Assembly: GCA_016648135.1 (NCBI GenBank)
Contig: JADDOH010007938.1
Coordinates: 1 to 64,000 of the forward strand
From: Agrypnia vestita
Lineage: Eukaryota > Arthropoda > Insecta > Trichoptera > Phryganeidae
Direction of reading: 5' to 3'
DNA length: 64,000 nt
The translations under genes and the position numbers were made by a program. Below, in pieces: positions 10,225 to 21,221 of the stretch. Under the pieces are notes generated by a model, which searched no databases, was not told the origin of the DNA, and saw only the letters and a list, made by a program, of their open reading frames with translations. Position 1 is the first letter of the stretch; each line of letters opens with the position of its first letter.

Positions 10225-10600
10225 TCTTCTTCATCATCAGCCTCCGTCTCTCCACTACTGGATATAGGCCTCTTCCTTCTCTTTCCATCCTTCCTTGTTG
10301 TTTGCTAATTGTAGCCATTTCTTTCCCCCTACAGCGGGTATATCGTCAGCCCATCTCTTTTGAGGTCTTCCGATGCCTCTTTTATTTTCCCAAGGTCTCC
10401 ATTTTAGAACTCTGGGAGGCCATCTTGTAGCATCCTGCCTTGCAATATGTCCTGCCCATTGCCATTTTAGCTTCGCTACACGATCCATGATATCCACTAC
10501 TCTATTTCTGTGCCTAATTTCGTAATTTCTAATTCTATCTCTTAGGCTTACTCCAAGCATGGATCTCTCCGTTGATCGTTGCGTGCATTTGTGCATTAAT
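10225..10600 (-). pseudogene. RTE-like LINE ORF2 C-terminus
   Basis: A minus-strand frame of about 113 codons reads LGVSLRDRIRNYEIRHRNRV, then KLKWQWAGHIARQDATRWPP and KRGIGRPQKRWADDI, ending in GWKEKEEAYIQ. These are the diagnostic C-terminal blocks of RTE-like elements (RDRIRN, W-A-G-H-I-A-R, GRPxxRW.DD). A short GAAGAAGAAG tail follows. Only the 3' part is present, consistent with 5' truncation, and the piece is fairly well preserved. Confidence 0.85.
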
Positions 10601-11590
10601 TAATACTAGGACTTAGCAAATACGCAAAACCAATGGTCCGTCATTTTTGACGGGTTACAGCTAATAAACAGGTTATAAATAACATGGCATAAATACATCC
10701 ATTCGGGCATTGACAGAAATATTTGTTACATTTAATCTATACGCATGTATTTTTTCTCTAGATAGTATAATAAAGTAGTTAACGAATTCTTCAATTTTTG
10801 AACATTTTTAAAAATTTTAAACTAGATGACTAAGATAGATTTCGTCTATATGTATGTGTTCTTTCCTTTTTTCCTTGGTCCTATAATTTCGAGTTTTAAG
10901 TTTTAAGTTCGACTGCCATTTTGAAGCAAGTGGCAAATCCGGATTGCTTAGCAGATCGAATTTTCGTAAAAGTTCAAAATCCCTATATAAGTTACTTTAA
11001 CTTTTAAATTTTTAAAGGAGGCTGCTTAATTATGGCCGAAAAAAGTTATTTTGAAAAGAAGAAGAAATTTTCCCTCTGCAATCTCTGCGTCTTGATCTCA
11101 CTGAAAGCAGTCTGATAACTTCAAAAAATTAATTAATTTCAACTGTTTCATTGTCTCCTACGAATTTAATTCACAGGCGTAGCCGGCTAGTCAAACAAGT
11201 AACTCCATATTCACAATATATGTGACATATCTGATTCTGAGCTAGTGTCTCGGATCTTGGACTCCGTGATCATTGCTACCCTGTTCCGGTTCGTGTTCCG
11301 TTAGCGGGGAGGGCCGTAGACGAAGATAACAAGGAAATTATAAGGGTTGCGCCCGAGACGGTCCAATAAAGAGATATTCCGTTCACTAACGAGGTGCGAT
11401 ACACGAAGAGGCTTTATCAAAAGGCTCTTTTAACAATGGGGTCGAAAGGGTGGAGCGGCCACAGCGATCCAAAGCGAAACGTGTTAATCGCCGACATCAG
11501 ATCGACTGAAAATGTGATCACCTCATCGAGTATTTAATAGGTGACTAAAAAATTATTGTAAGAATTAAAAAAAATTTAATCGAACATATT
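10601..11590. other. Spacer, including a higher-complexity stretch at 11170-11560
   Basis: 10601-11160 is A+T-rich without signal. 11170-11560 is more balanced in base composition and shows no repeat similarity elsewhere in the window and no long frame. It could be non-coding regulatory DNA or unrecognised exon sequence. I cannot assign it. Confidence 0.3.
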
Positions 11591-12235
11591 TTGTTTTATT
11601 ATTTATTAATTAACTCCCTTCAGGGCTTTTACAAACAATTAGGTATAGTGTACATTAAATTAATGAATACTTTTAATAATACAAATATAGTGATTGCCCA
11701 TGAAATATAAACAAGAAATTATAATAATGTGAAATGGAAAGCAAATACATAGATAACATTAAAAGATAAATGTAATATAAAGTGGAAAGCAAAAGCATAA
11801 GTTTAGTAATGGTGTGCATAATATAATAAAAAAATTACATAACAGTTTGTTATCTCACCCCAAGAGATGAAATACAATCCAGTTATTTATGTCCAATCTG
11901 ACGAATACTAGTAGTCTTTCAATACTCTTTTTAAAATATGTTTGAATATTATATTGTTGGTGGCAAAAACGTCAAGTTGCTTGTATTTGTTCGCTAGTTT
12001 AGGAAGCCTTCGCAGTGGCGTATTAAAAACGTATTTTGTAGCTGCAGTTTCCAAGGCAAAACCTGCATTGCTTCTAGTTTTACGAGATGGAACACGCAAG
12101 CAGTCTAATAGATGAGGACAGTCGATAGTTTCGTTTATTAATTTGTGTAAAAAGAGAAAGTCCGCCACTTTTCTTCTAGTCTCTAGTTTATCGAGAAAGC
12201 AAACAGATCTAAGAATTGATTTACTCTATCAACTG
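11591..12235 (-). pseudogene. LINE ORF2 C-terminal fragment with 3' UTR
   Basis: The minus strand reads LDKLETRRKVADFLFLHKLI near 12195-12140 and continues to TAATKYVFNTPLRRLPKLAN and a stop at 11908. The 'RR..ADFLFLHKL.N' and 'PLRRL.KLANKY' blocks also occur in the 3' end of the LINE at 23.9-27.2 kb (RRKIADLVLLYKI; PIRRLHRLGNEYG), so this is a related Jockey/CR1-like element. About 300 bases of 3' UTR end in TTAATAAATAATAAAAC. The copy is 5'-truncated near 12200. Confidence 0.75.
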
Positions 12236-13511
12236 AGTTTCCCGTTCGTGTGAGTTTAATTTTTATTATTTTGTATCTATAATTTAAAGGATATATTTCT
12301 GCAACTCCTTTTCAATCATTTAATTTACTATTATAATCGAAAAATTAATGATATCGTATAAGCACATTTAGAAATTATTTTGACATCCGACTAAAATGTC
12401 GAAACACACAAAAAAGGTCATTTACTTACCGTTGAATATCATTAAAAAAATAATTTTATTAATTAAAAACCTCACAATTTTATTTTATTACTACCTTTAT
12501 ATTAGATTCACTTTTTTGTCTGGACGGAATCTTATAATCGATATTTCACCCGCTTCTTAATAATTAAATCTGAGCTGAAATTTTGCACACAGGCGTATTC
12601 TCGATGAAAATACATGAACCAATTCAGTAATTAATTAATAAATCTATCATAATTAATCAAAGTTTTATATCGGAAATTAGTTAATGAGATCTCCAAAAAA
12701 ATGGTGCTAATTTCCTAACGAAGTGATTTTGCTTGAAATTACATACTTCACATCTACACTGTTTCAAGGCTAAAAAGTAGAAAATTGTATTACATGAAAG
12801 AAAAATTAAAAAGCAGGAATGTTTTTAAGTGTACCTACTACTAATAAATAAATGCTCGGTCACTAAATTTTTGCCTCACTCGGAAAATATAAGCGTGGGC
12901 GCTTTCCCTCCATCAACAACTGAATTCTGTAATCTATATCAATGTCGTAAACGCCCGCCTTTTATTGGAGTTTTTGGACGAAATTTTTTTTTATTATTTT
13001 TTAGTACATTAAAATTTACCCTTATTTCATGATATGATTGTGATGTTCAACAAAATTAAATCAATTATTTAAAATATAAATTACTCATATCTACGATTAT
13101 CTTTAAAAATATATAAAAAATTATAAAACCTGCAGAAATGACACAATGAAATGTAAACTACATTAAAATATACATGAGCAAAATGTAAACAAATAACAAA
13201 AGCGTAATATACGATATATGTAAATAATATGTTGACACTAAAAACCAAGTGTACTACAGCAGTATGACATTGATTCATATTAAGTAACTTCCGGTTGGAG
13301 GATATAATTTCCTCCCTCGACATCGGAAAGCGACGGCGGAAATTGGAAATTAGGCTCACTCTCTGAAACGGAATACCAAAAATTGTTTTCACACATAAAT
13401 ATATTTCCCCATTCATCCCCCTGATCTTGATGTGCGGGGAATTACCTACCCCATGGTTAATTTGCAGGTGGCTGCGTTCACAGCGTTCAAGGTAATCCAT
13501 GACGAAAATGG
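12236..13511. other. Spacer, no supported gene
   Basis: A+T-rich. A 168-codon minus frame covers 13081-13587, but it runs through a palindrome and into a MITE end and shows no domain. 13400-13510 is less A+T-rich and may belong to an old repeat. Confidence 0.4.
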
Positions 13512-13550
13512 CAGAAAGATCGCGAACATAATATGTTCGCGATCTTTCTG
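13512..13550. repeat. Perfect palindrome, 19-bp arms, 1-base spacer
   Basis: CAGAAAGATCGCGAACATA is followed by one A and then its exact reverse complement. It lies 11 bases left of a MITE end. Confidence 0.9.
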
Positions 13551-14011
13551 TGTAAGGGGTATAGGGTGTAACAGAACTAGTCCACAATACTTTACAGGTG
13601 GATTACTGCCTTAGTTATGAGTCGAAAATGTCGTGACCTAATTGCAATAGTTAAGAAGATATTCGACATTAAAATTTGCATTTTTTTTTCAATATTTCTG
13701 ATATATTTTTTGTAAAACGTTGGACTATCATTACAGTAACATATCTAATATGAAAAATTCATTCCTTCTAACACAAGTCAAATAAAATGATAAATAAAAT
13801 TCCAATGCCGATTGGAATTCTTTCAGGGTTTTTATTATTTTATTTAAATTTTATTGAAACGAACGATTTTTACTGTAATGATACTCCAACGTTTTGTAAA
13901 AAATAAGTCAGAAATATTGAAAAACAAATGCAAAGACTTAAGGTTGTTATTACGGTCGTTAGACATATTTAAATGTAACTGGTTGCGGATATTTTACGTG
14001 TATCTTCAGTT

Positions 14012-14458
14012 GTGTACAGAGTTCCATGCGATTGTGGAGCGTTCTACATAGGACAAACCAAACGCAATATCGCTACACGATTTAAGGAAAATATTGGAGC
14101 AATTAAAAATAATAACTCCAATATATCGGCAATCTGCGAACATGCATCCAAAGGGAATCTCTGTCACTTCATCACATTTGACGAGACAATAATCTTATCA
14201 ACAGAACCGCACCTTATACCCAGATTAGTGAGGTAGTCCATTGGAATATACAAACATCCGAATTTCAATAGAGATGACAGTTACAAACTATCAAGTATTT
14301 GGCGCCCTGTTCTTACGACATTGATTCAACCCTTGAGAGACGTCGCGGTAAAGTCGGCCGACGTAACTAGCCCATATTGCACATTGACGACTTCTTTTGT
14401 AAAAGAAATGAACACTCCACAACAAAGTGCATATAATTTACGGCCACGAAAGCAGTAA
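14012..14458 (+). pseudogene. GIY-YIG endonuclease domain of a Penelope-like element
   Basis: The frame starts within VYRVPCDCGAFYIGQTKRNI, the diagnostic N-terminus of the Penelope endonuclease: a C-x-C zinc-binding start, Y-I-G, then the R of TRFKE. ICEHASKGNLCHF supplies the usual EH and further Cys/His. A TAG at 14234-14236 interrupts the frame, which then continues unchanged (IYKHPNFNRDDSYKLSSIWR) to a TAA at 14456-14458. The reverse transcriptase part is missing. In intact elements this domain nicks target DNA to prime reverse transcription. With the stop and truncation this copy is dead. Confidence 0.85.
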
Positions 14459-14497
14459 TCAGTCCGCTCTGTACCTCCGCCGGTAAAGGTCTTCCTC

Positions 14498-14521
14498 CTG
14501 ATGACGCTGAATTCAATGAAA
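14498..14521 (+). ncRNA. Hammerhead-like core, weak
   Basis: CTGATGA (14498-14504) and GAAA (14518-14521) follow directly after the Penelope-like endonuclease frame, where such elements carry hammerhead ribozymes. The intervening CGCTGAATTCAAT forms only a poor stem II, so the ribozyme is probably inactive. Confidence 0.35.
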
Positions 14522-14879
14522 CGTCGAGATTCGCGTCTCGGAAAAACATAAGGTTCGTATAAAATATCCGCAACCAGTTACAGTTAAACAAATGCAAACT
14601 TAAATATTGCATAACTCCATAACTATTGAGATTAGTTCATGGTTGCTTGGACATTTTCGACTCATAATCAAGGTAGAAATCGACTTGTAAAGTATTGTGG
14701 ATTATTGTATCCTGTATAATAGGAAGCTTCTATAGAATTGACAGTATTTCCGTTAATCTGTTTCCGGTAACGAGTACAGACAGAAAAATGCCTGAAAATG
14801 AATTTTTATGAAGATCGATTTCTGTTTTTCTTTCTGTATATTTTTTAAAATGAATCGTTTTTAATCAATAAAAACAATG

Positions 14880-14923
14880 GATATTAAAAATAAACTGAAT
14901 CATTTTAGTTTATTTTTGATATC
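14880..14923. repeat. Hairpin, 17-bp arms
   Basis: GATATTAAAAATAAACT (14880-14896) pairs with 14907-14923 with one mismatch and a 10-base loop. Confidence 0.8.
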
Positions 14924-15242
14924 AAATTAACTAGCGACATTCGCATTGAGAAATGTTTTCATAAAATTAACATATTAAATAAAACACAACAAAAAAGGAA
15001 CAATACTCGTAAATTCACTGTATTCATGGCCCTATCTATGCAGTCAGGGTAATGGTGAGTGAATATAATTGTTTATTATGACATTTTCATAATAAAATAT
15101 ATCCTTTGAACGTACATATGTAGAAACAAATCAGAAAACTTATGTACCTACTGCTGCAAATATTCCAGTAATTCATCTACGTGGTGGATTTTATATAAAA
15201 ATTCGTATCGTTTCACAATTGAAATTTAAAAATATATTACAT

Positions 15243-15563
15243 TGTCACGTGGCTGGGAAGGAATGAATTCAACTACAGGAAATTAATTAGCGATTTATTA
15301 AATAATGATTAATAAATTATTCAATTTACAAAGTCACTAAACGCGAAATAAACTTAACGCTATTTTTTAATCTACTCTATGTCGCAATGTATCACTAGTT
15401 GATGAACACTTTATTATCGCTGGGTAACACATATTTAACATTCACTAGATCATTCCATAAAATTCTCGCACGTGTTAATCGCTCTGGTTTATTTCGCCGC
15501 TAAAGTACTCCTCTCGATTATTCTCTTCGATTAGTAAAATTTGATGAAATTTGTTCGTAACCT
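15243..15563. repeat. LTR-like repeat, diverged copy 1
   Basis: Starts TGTCACGTGG and shares AAAGTCACT and AACACTTTATTATCGCT with the copy at 15796-16269. Both start with TGTCACG. Its right end is uncertain (a TTCGTAAC near 15556). Confidence 0.4.
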
Positions 15564-15795
15564 CAAGATTACTCCGAAATTTTAAATGCAATCGAAGCAT
15601 TGCGGTTTGTCTTTTTGCTTCCGTGTCTGCAGGCCTGAAGGTATCATAAGCAAAGGAAGTTAATCCATATCGGATGTATATATGTTAGTATAAAAATAAA
15701 GCGAAACCTATTCAGAAGCGGACTCATCGCTTGTACAGGACTATTCAGAATAATGTAACGGTTTCGATTAAGTAAAAACAAATTTTAGAATATTA

Positions 15796-16269
15796 TTGTC
15801 ACGCGAGGTGTTTGTGGCAGACAAATGAAACACTAAAACAATTCAAATTTTAAACTAATTTACCAAAAAGTCACTGGACACGAATTTAAATTGAGCATTA
15901 TTTTATAATTTTTTGGCCATTAATCACTTGTCTGTGGAACACTTTATTATCGCTTGCACTTACTTTCAAACGCTGAAATTATTGTCGTAGCCCGCAAAAG
16001 CACGCCACACTATATTGTCGCTAGAGTTCTATGACGCACAACAAATGTCAAAATAATAGACTCTACCGTACGAGTGCCAGGCTTTTTTATAGGTGACACC
16101 GCTTTCTATATTTTTCGAAGACTTTCTTCACACTTCCAGTGGTCACTCAACTTTTCCAGTGTTTACCAGAGTATCCTAGACGATTCTAGAGCTTCCATAG
16201 TGTTGTTGTATTCGAGAAATTGTCTAGTGGTTTTGATAGTAATAGTTTTGGCTCACCATCTCGTTACAT
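15796..16269 (-). repeat. LTR-like repeat, copy 2 (possible solo LTR)
   Basis: Bounded by TGTCACGCGAGG on the left and CATCTCGTTACA on the right, i.e. TG...CA ends with short inverted TGTAACG/CGTGACA. On the minus strand AGCGATAATAAAGTGTTC offers a polyadenylation signal at a plausible place. No matching 4-6 bp duplication is seen at the flanks, so a DNA-transposon end is an alternative. Confidence 0.4.
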
Positions 16270-16575
16270 GCCACGAAGTATGAATGTGGATGAGACGAGA
16301 GATGTATATGGCTATCCATCCTCTATATCTATCTCAAGTATGTATGTGGTTGATGTATAATATCAGTGGGATCATGTTGTGAATCAAGCCGGCTTACTAT
16401 TCGCATTGGTATATTTCGGTAATCGCCTTGGTTTACGTTGGTACATTACGATTTCCGACAAGTAACGCTAACACTACGCTAAAATGCACATGCTAATACA
16501 AAAATAAACATTTCAAAATGACCCATGATAATAATTGCCATACCGACAAACAAACTTAATTTTAAAATCGCAAGA

Positions 16576-16823
16576 CACAAAAAAGCAAAGGCAGCATTAT
16601 CTAAAAAAATTAAAAATTGTTTTGAATGCAGTCATCGATAATTACTAACTTAAAATGCACTAAATTCTTGATTCTTTGTATCTATCCCTTCCAAAATCAT
16701 GTTTCCTATGCATTTAAAGGCTATGGTTCTTATAATTTCTAATTCATGACATTATAAATTAGTAGTCCTCGATGACTGCATTCAATTTTTTTTTTATATT
16801 GCTGCCTTTGCTTTTATACCTCA
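16576..16823. mobile_element. MITE family B (GCAAAGGCAGC), copy 1
   Basis: Long inverted repeats: AAAGCAAAGGCAGCATTAT and TTGAATGCAGTCATCGA on the left mirror TCGATGACTGCATTCAA and ATTGCTGCCTTTGCTTTTAT on the right. Other copies lie at 39669-40127 and 41609-41878. Confidence 0.8.
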
Positions 16824-16966
16824 CATATGGGCTAAGGAGTTTCGATTAATTTGGACTCAAACTCTTTAACAACATGTAACAAAGTTTAATCAAATATAAT
16901 CCGGTAATAAAATACAATAAAAATGTAAAATTCCTAATTAAATCCTGGATCTAAATCTCAATAATA

Positions 16967-17188
16967 TTAAGTGTACATGGTTATCAGATTAATCTTTTTT
17001 TCATGGCCGTTAGAAGTCACCAGTAAAATCCCAATGAAGACAAACCCACCGCTTATCCAGGACCATTTTACAAGCAAAAGCTCATATATCGGTCCTACTT
17101 CTTCGCCGCCAGGTTGATATTTTTTTAATGCTAAAGGCATCCTTGCAACCCAGCGTTGCAAAGCAGAGCAGGGTCGCATGGGCGCCAT
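16967..17188 (-). CDS. Uncharacterised small ORF, possible single-pass membrane protein
   Basis: I do not recognise this 73-codon frame. It starts ATGGCGCCCATGCGACC with a favourable context, has a basic N-terminal third (RPCSALQRWVARMPLALKKY), a GGEEVGPIYELL linker, and one hydrophobic segment at about residues 37-60 (LLLVKWSWISGGFVFIGILL). The tail is lysine-containing. An Arg/Lys-rich start plus one membrane segment is reminiscent of small mitochondrial inner-membrane proteins, but this is inference only. Base composition is more balanced than the surroundings. No splice sites or neighbours support it, and no minus-strand AATAAA is obvious nearby. It may be a terminal exon, a retrocopy or chance. 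Confidence 0.35.
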   Translation of the reverse strand: MAPMRPCSALQRWVARMPLALKKYQPGGEEVGPIYELLLVKWSWISGGFVFIGILLVTSNGHEKKINLITMYT

Positions 17189-17814
17189 CCAAAATTTGCC
17201 ATATTGTTCCGACAGTTCACTTCTTTATTACTTAAAAATAAAAAATAAACCTCATACACACAATATATATTTTACAAATAATACACAGGATTCAAAAGAG
17301 TATATTAAGTTAAGGAGCAAACGGGCAAGGACATTTGAAGGAATGAGAAGGAATCCCTTTTGGGTTTAACAGACAACACAATGCAATTTAAATCGTCTCT
17401 CTCTTCCGAGTTACCCTGTACATTACACGCAAATAGTTATTTGAAAAAAAACTTTTGAAAGTTTACAGTTCATCGCCGAAAGCCATGAAAAGCGAAATAC
17501 ATAAACAACTTGCAAACATAGCAAACAAACAAACACCTCAAAACGAATTCACACCATCGCGTGCAAATATTATATATCTTCAAAAGTTTTATTTTTAAGA
17601 GTGGTGTAAATCTCCGCTGTTTGAGTAGCTTATTTATATCTCCGTGTTTGATGGCTCGAGTCGTGAATCTTGGTACCAGACTAAATCTCGCGGACGTGCC
17701 TTTCATCTCGCGTCTTCGTCTTCACCTGGAATGCGGAAAATCCGCTTGTTGACAGAAGCACCGAAGGTTTGTTGGCGTTGTAAAGACAGACTTTGAAGAT
17801 TTTTAGTCTACCGG
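17189..17814. other. Spacer, no supported gene
   Basis: Short overlapping frames on both strands between 17470 and 17890 lack domains. The less A+T-rich part, 17600-17890, leads into a hammerhead-like motif and is probably old repeat. Confidence 0.4.
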
Positions 17815-17842
17815 TTTCGAGACGTACCCGTTTCTTCGTCAG
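17815..17842 (-). ncRNA. Hammerhead-ribozyme-like core
   Basis: Minus strand: CTGACGA, then a stem II GAAACG-GGTA-CGTCTC (6 pairs, one mismatch), then GAAA followed by CCGGTAGAC. This matches the core consensus CTGANGA-stem-GAAA. The CCGG after GAAA gives a self-complementary stem III, as in dimer-type hammerheads of retroelements. Stem I is not evident. Confidence 0.5.
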
Positions 17843-17935
17843 GACAAGCACTACACCAGCATAGTTTACTACAAACCTACAAACCACAACCATAGTTTCA
17901 GAATATTTAGAGTTTGTCCAAATTTTTCAGAACAC

Positions 17936-18340
17936 TTACTTACTTACTTACTTACCATCACGCCGTTTCCCCGCGGGGGTAGGCAGAGAGGATAGAGCGC
18001 CATACTCTTCTGTCCTGACATACAAACTTTAGCTTCGTCTACATTCATACATCTTCGCATGCAAGCTCGACGGTTGTTCAGGCTTCTAACAGGACCATCT
18101 TATCTGGTTAGTATCTGGTTAATCTGGTCATGCCACGTCTTCCGTGGTCGCCCTCTCTTTCTGGCGCCGTCAACACTTGCATCATATATCTTTCTTACTA
18201 TTCTTTCCTCATTCATTCGCTCAACATGCCCAAACCACCTGAGTGACCCTATTTTTATTCTATGTATTATGCTACGATCAGCTTTACATTCATTCCTAAT
18301 ATCTTCATTCTTTACTCGATCATACATTTCAAAACACAGT
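17936..18340 (-). pseudogene. RTE-like LINE C-terminus with (TAAG)n tail
   Basis: A minus frame from 18327 reads YDRVKNEDIRNECKA, then IKIGSLRWFGHVERMNEERI and KRGRPRKTWHDQINQIL. After a frameshift the MRRCMNVDEAK-like and 'LSAYP' blocks follow down to 17960. A GTAAGTAAGTAAGTAAGTAA tail lies at 17936-17956 (minus). This is the best-kept 3' end of this RTE-like family in the window. Confidence 0.8.
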
Positions 18341-18560
18341 ACTGGATTTTTGTCCCAGGGACATCAATCAATTTATATTACAGATGTCTCACAGAGACTA
18401 AATTATATTTTTATGGGAAAGTAGATATGGAAGTCTTTTGGTGTTCATACGGATTAAGACCTTTTGTACGGCTGGTTTAAATGTTCACTTTACACAATGT
18501 AACGTTCACATTTCCACCCACGATAGCATACCATGTGCATCAAATTTTTGGAAGTTGTAT
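18335..18560. repeat. Dispersed repeat family C, copy 1
   Basis: ACTGGATTTTTGTCCCAG, GTCTCACAGAGACTAA, GGAAGTCTTTTGG and CACAATGTAACGTTCAC occur in this order. The same order is found near 28555, 30846, 37730 and 40900. The class is unknown. Confidence 0.7.
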
Positions 18561-18580
18561 ATATTTAAATTTTACAACAA

Positions 18581-18620
18581 TAATCTAACCGAAAGTGCAT
18601 GTTAACCTTCGGTTAGATTA
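18581..18620. repeat. Perfect 13-bp inverted repeat
   Basis: TAATCTAACCGAA at 18581-18593 and its reverse complement at 18608-18620. Confidence 0.85.
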
Positions 18621-18622
18621 AC

Positions 18623-20634
18623 ACGCATTTGGTAGGAAACTTAATGCATGTTAGCCTTACTATTGACTTCTATAACTTATCTTAATTAATGATTATCCAT
18701 CTGTGAACAAAATCCAGTAATCGTGCTCTCAGAACATACACATAAAAATATTGTTTAAATATAATAAAAGCTTCTATTAACAGTGTCATTATTTTTTGTT
18801 GCCATTCTGAAGTCATTTTTCAAATCATGAAGTTATTAAAGCTTAATTTTTTACCCCACAATAAGGTGGCACTTGTATCTTGAATATATTGGCGGCAATA
18901 ATTGTATCTTGAATGTATGAATATATGGCCGCGTCTCGTTGATTTCCCTTTTTTTTGATTTGCATTAAATTATTTATAGGATTTATTATCAGAATTTTCC
19001 ACCCTTTCAATTTATGTTCAATATAAAACCCTTCTAATGTTTATAACAATGGGGCTGTTAGTAAAAGTATCAAAACGATTAGCACTGATGCACTCGAATA
19101 GCACACAGAGTTTCGCAATTGGAAATTTCGCAATTTCGACTCTAACGAATTGGAAAATTCGAAATTCTTCTACATAACATTACTACAACGATTATTATAG
19201 ACTGTGATGTTTCTGGCACACCCACCCAGAGGTCCTATAACAGGCACAGGGGACCATCATCAGACACAGTAATTACTACGTCTAGGATTGTGGTGCGATG
19301 CAAATGTTTGCTTAGACAAATTTATGTTTCCAACTTTGCTCTGGGCTATTATTGGCCGTGTTCAAATGCGCTTTTAATTATACCTCGCAGCAGCGAAGCC
19401 TTTATTAGCGAGCGGCCTCGGATAAGGAAACTCAATGCACAAGCTGACCCGCGAAAAAATGTTTAAATTAAATTAAATCCGAGAGAGAATTTAAATGTGA
19501 GGCGAGCATAATGAACAGTATAAAAAAACTTCACTTGTTTGACTCGCAAAAGTAATATTTTTATTTTTATTTTTTGACGTAGATGTTATCACGTTGACAA
19601 CCATACCGAGACAAAGGCTTTGTTGGATTGCAATATCAAAGTAGACTTAATGGAAAAGAATTTACGTCTACAATATTTATAATATATTATTGATGGATTT
19701 AATATTGTAGAGATTATTCATGATGGTAATTAAATTTAATTAGAGAAAACCTTAAACTTTAACCTTTAACTGAGTTTAATAATATTTTAATATTTTTAAC
19801 TACTTAAGTTTTGAGGCCAACAGAATCTCTCATCGACAGGTGAAGTATCAAAATGACGCCTTATAAATATAGAATTTTTACATTGATTCGATTTAAATAA
19901 AAACAATCGATTGATTATGAAACATAAATTGTACAGAGATCGATTATCAAAATAATATTTAAAAAATTCAACTTTCTCAACACTCTTCTCGAAATTCACA
20001 GTTCCGAAATTAGAAATTTAAAAAAAAAATGTATTATAATAATAATTAAAGAAAATATTTGTACAATATTTTATACAAATCTTTCCAACTAAACCTTATA
20101 TAAAGATTTAAGATGTTTATTTAATTTCAAAATACCAAGATGTAACACCAAACAACATCAGCAAAATTATATGTATTTAAGAACAAAGAATTTCAATAGC
20201 TTCAGAAATTAAGTAGATAAGTGAGATCAAAAAAATTAATACCAGTATTCTTTACATATTCGCTTGTTCCTTTTGCCCACAGAATAAATTTAAATGAGAT
20301 TTAAAATTACCGCGCATTTGTAAAATTCGTGGCTTAAAAAGTAATATTGTTTCCTTTACAATCCAGTTTGATAATAAATATTTATTTATAAATATTATAT
20401 TTAACATTTGGTGCGTGTTTCTCTCTGGTATAGTCTCATAAAATGTTTTATGTACCTACTTACCTTTGCCATACATAGTTATTGATAAATTAAAACATGT
20501 TACTAATTGATACACAAACACACAATATTAATATTTGTATTAATCAATAATACTAACATGTGTTCATTTATTCCGATCTGTTAAAAAATAACAATGTCAT
20601 TGATATTAACACTTGTTGATTATTGTATTGTTGA
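18623..20634. other. A+T-rich spacer, no gene seen
   Basis: Contains a stretch near 19795-19850 (ACTACTTAAGTTTTGAG, CATCGACAGGTGAAGTAT) that matches the inverted-repeat element at 62872-63445, so one end of that family is here. No host coding signal. Confidence 0.5.
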
Positions 20635-20855
20635 TTAACACTAGGTTTACGGGCATTTTTTATATACCTATCTCTACGGCACCCGTCAAAGTGACGGATG
20701 CACGTAAGTGCTTCGTTTTTTCGTATGAAATGATTTATTTATCTGTTTTATTTAACTGAAGTCCTCAATTGTTCAACTGAAATGGTCTAATTCTTTTTTA
20801 GAATACGACGCGCTTCTATTTCTGTGCAGTCTTTGATATGTTCTAACATGCGCGT

Positions 20856-21159
20856 ATGAATTGTTAGTTCGAAGGCAGTTCGCACATGACCCGACATCAC
20901 ATTTATTTTGGAATATCCAGTAGGTCCTGCTATGAATTGTTAGTTCGAAGGCAGTTCGCACATGACCCGACATCACATTTATTTTGGAATATCCAGTAGG
21001 TCCTGCTATGAATTGTTAGTTCGAAGGCAGTTCGCACATGACCCGACATCACATTTATTTTGGAATATCCAGTAGGTCCTGCTATGAATTGTTAGTTCGA
21101 AGGCAGTTCGCACATGACCCGACATCACATTTATTTTGGAATATCCAGTAGGTCCTGCG
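20856..21159. repeat. Four-copy 76-bp tandem array
   Basis: Copies start at 20856, 20932, 21008 and 21084, each beginning ATGAATTGTTAGTTCGAAGG. They are almost identical. The unit encodes, on the minus strand, GPTGYSKINVMSGHVRTAFE, which follows the acidic domain of the transposase frame. Because 76 is not a multiple of 3, each copy shifts the frame. Confidence 0.95.
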
Positions 21160-21221
21160 ATACCTTTGAATATTGTGTGAATGGGTAGTCTACCGCTGGA
21201 TCCACTTGCTTCAAAGCTCAT

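Larger units (their letters stand above)
13935..14588 (+). mobile_element. Penelope-like element fragment with inverted flanks
   Basis: The insert is bounded by a direct repeat ACAAATGCAAA (about 13923-13933 and 14587-14600), a likely target-site duplication. Its two ends carry inverted copies of AACTGGTTGCGGATATTTTA (about 13977 against about 14560-14582). A GIY-YIG endonuclease frame lies between. Complex ends with inverted flanking pieces and variable-length duplications are typical of Penelope-like elements. Confidence 0.7.
13562..14714. mobile_element. Fold-back MITE family A, copy 1, interrupted by a Penelope-like insert
   Basis: The left end, GGGTGTAACAGAACTAGTCC, mirrors the right end GGATTATTGTATCCTG. 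The interior has the family's ACGTTTTGTAAAAAATAAGT and AATTCCAATTGGAATT-type centre (mutated). Related copies are at 33041, 47566, 32035, 34978 and 38015. The right half resumes after the insert at about 14588 (ACAAATGCAAACTTAAATAT). Confidence 0.8.

Noticed and set aside
13081..13587. 168-codon minus-strand ORF
   Set aside because: It is the longest non-transposon frame but runs through the 39-base palindrome and into a MITE end, is hydrophobic and A+T-driven in its second half and shows no domain.
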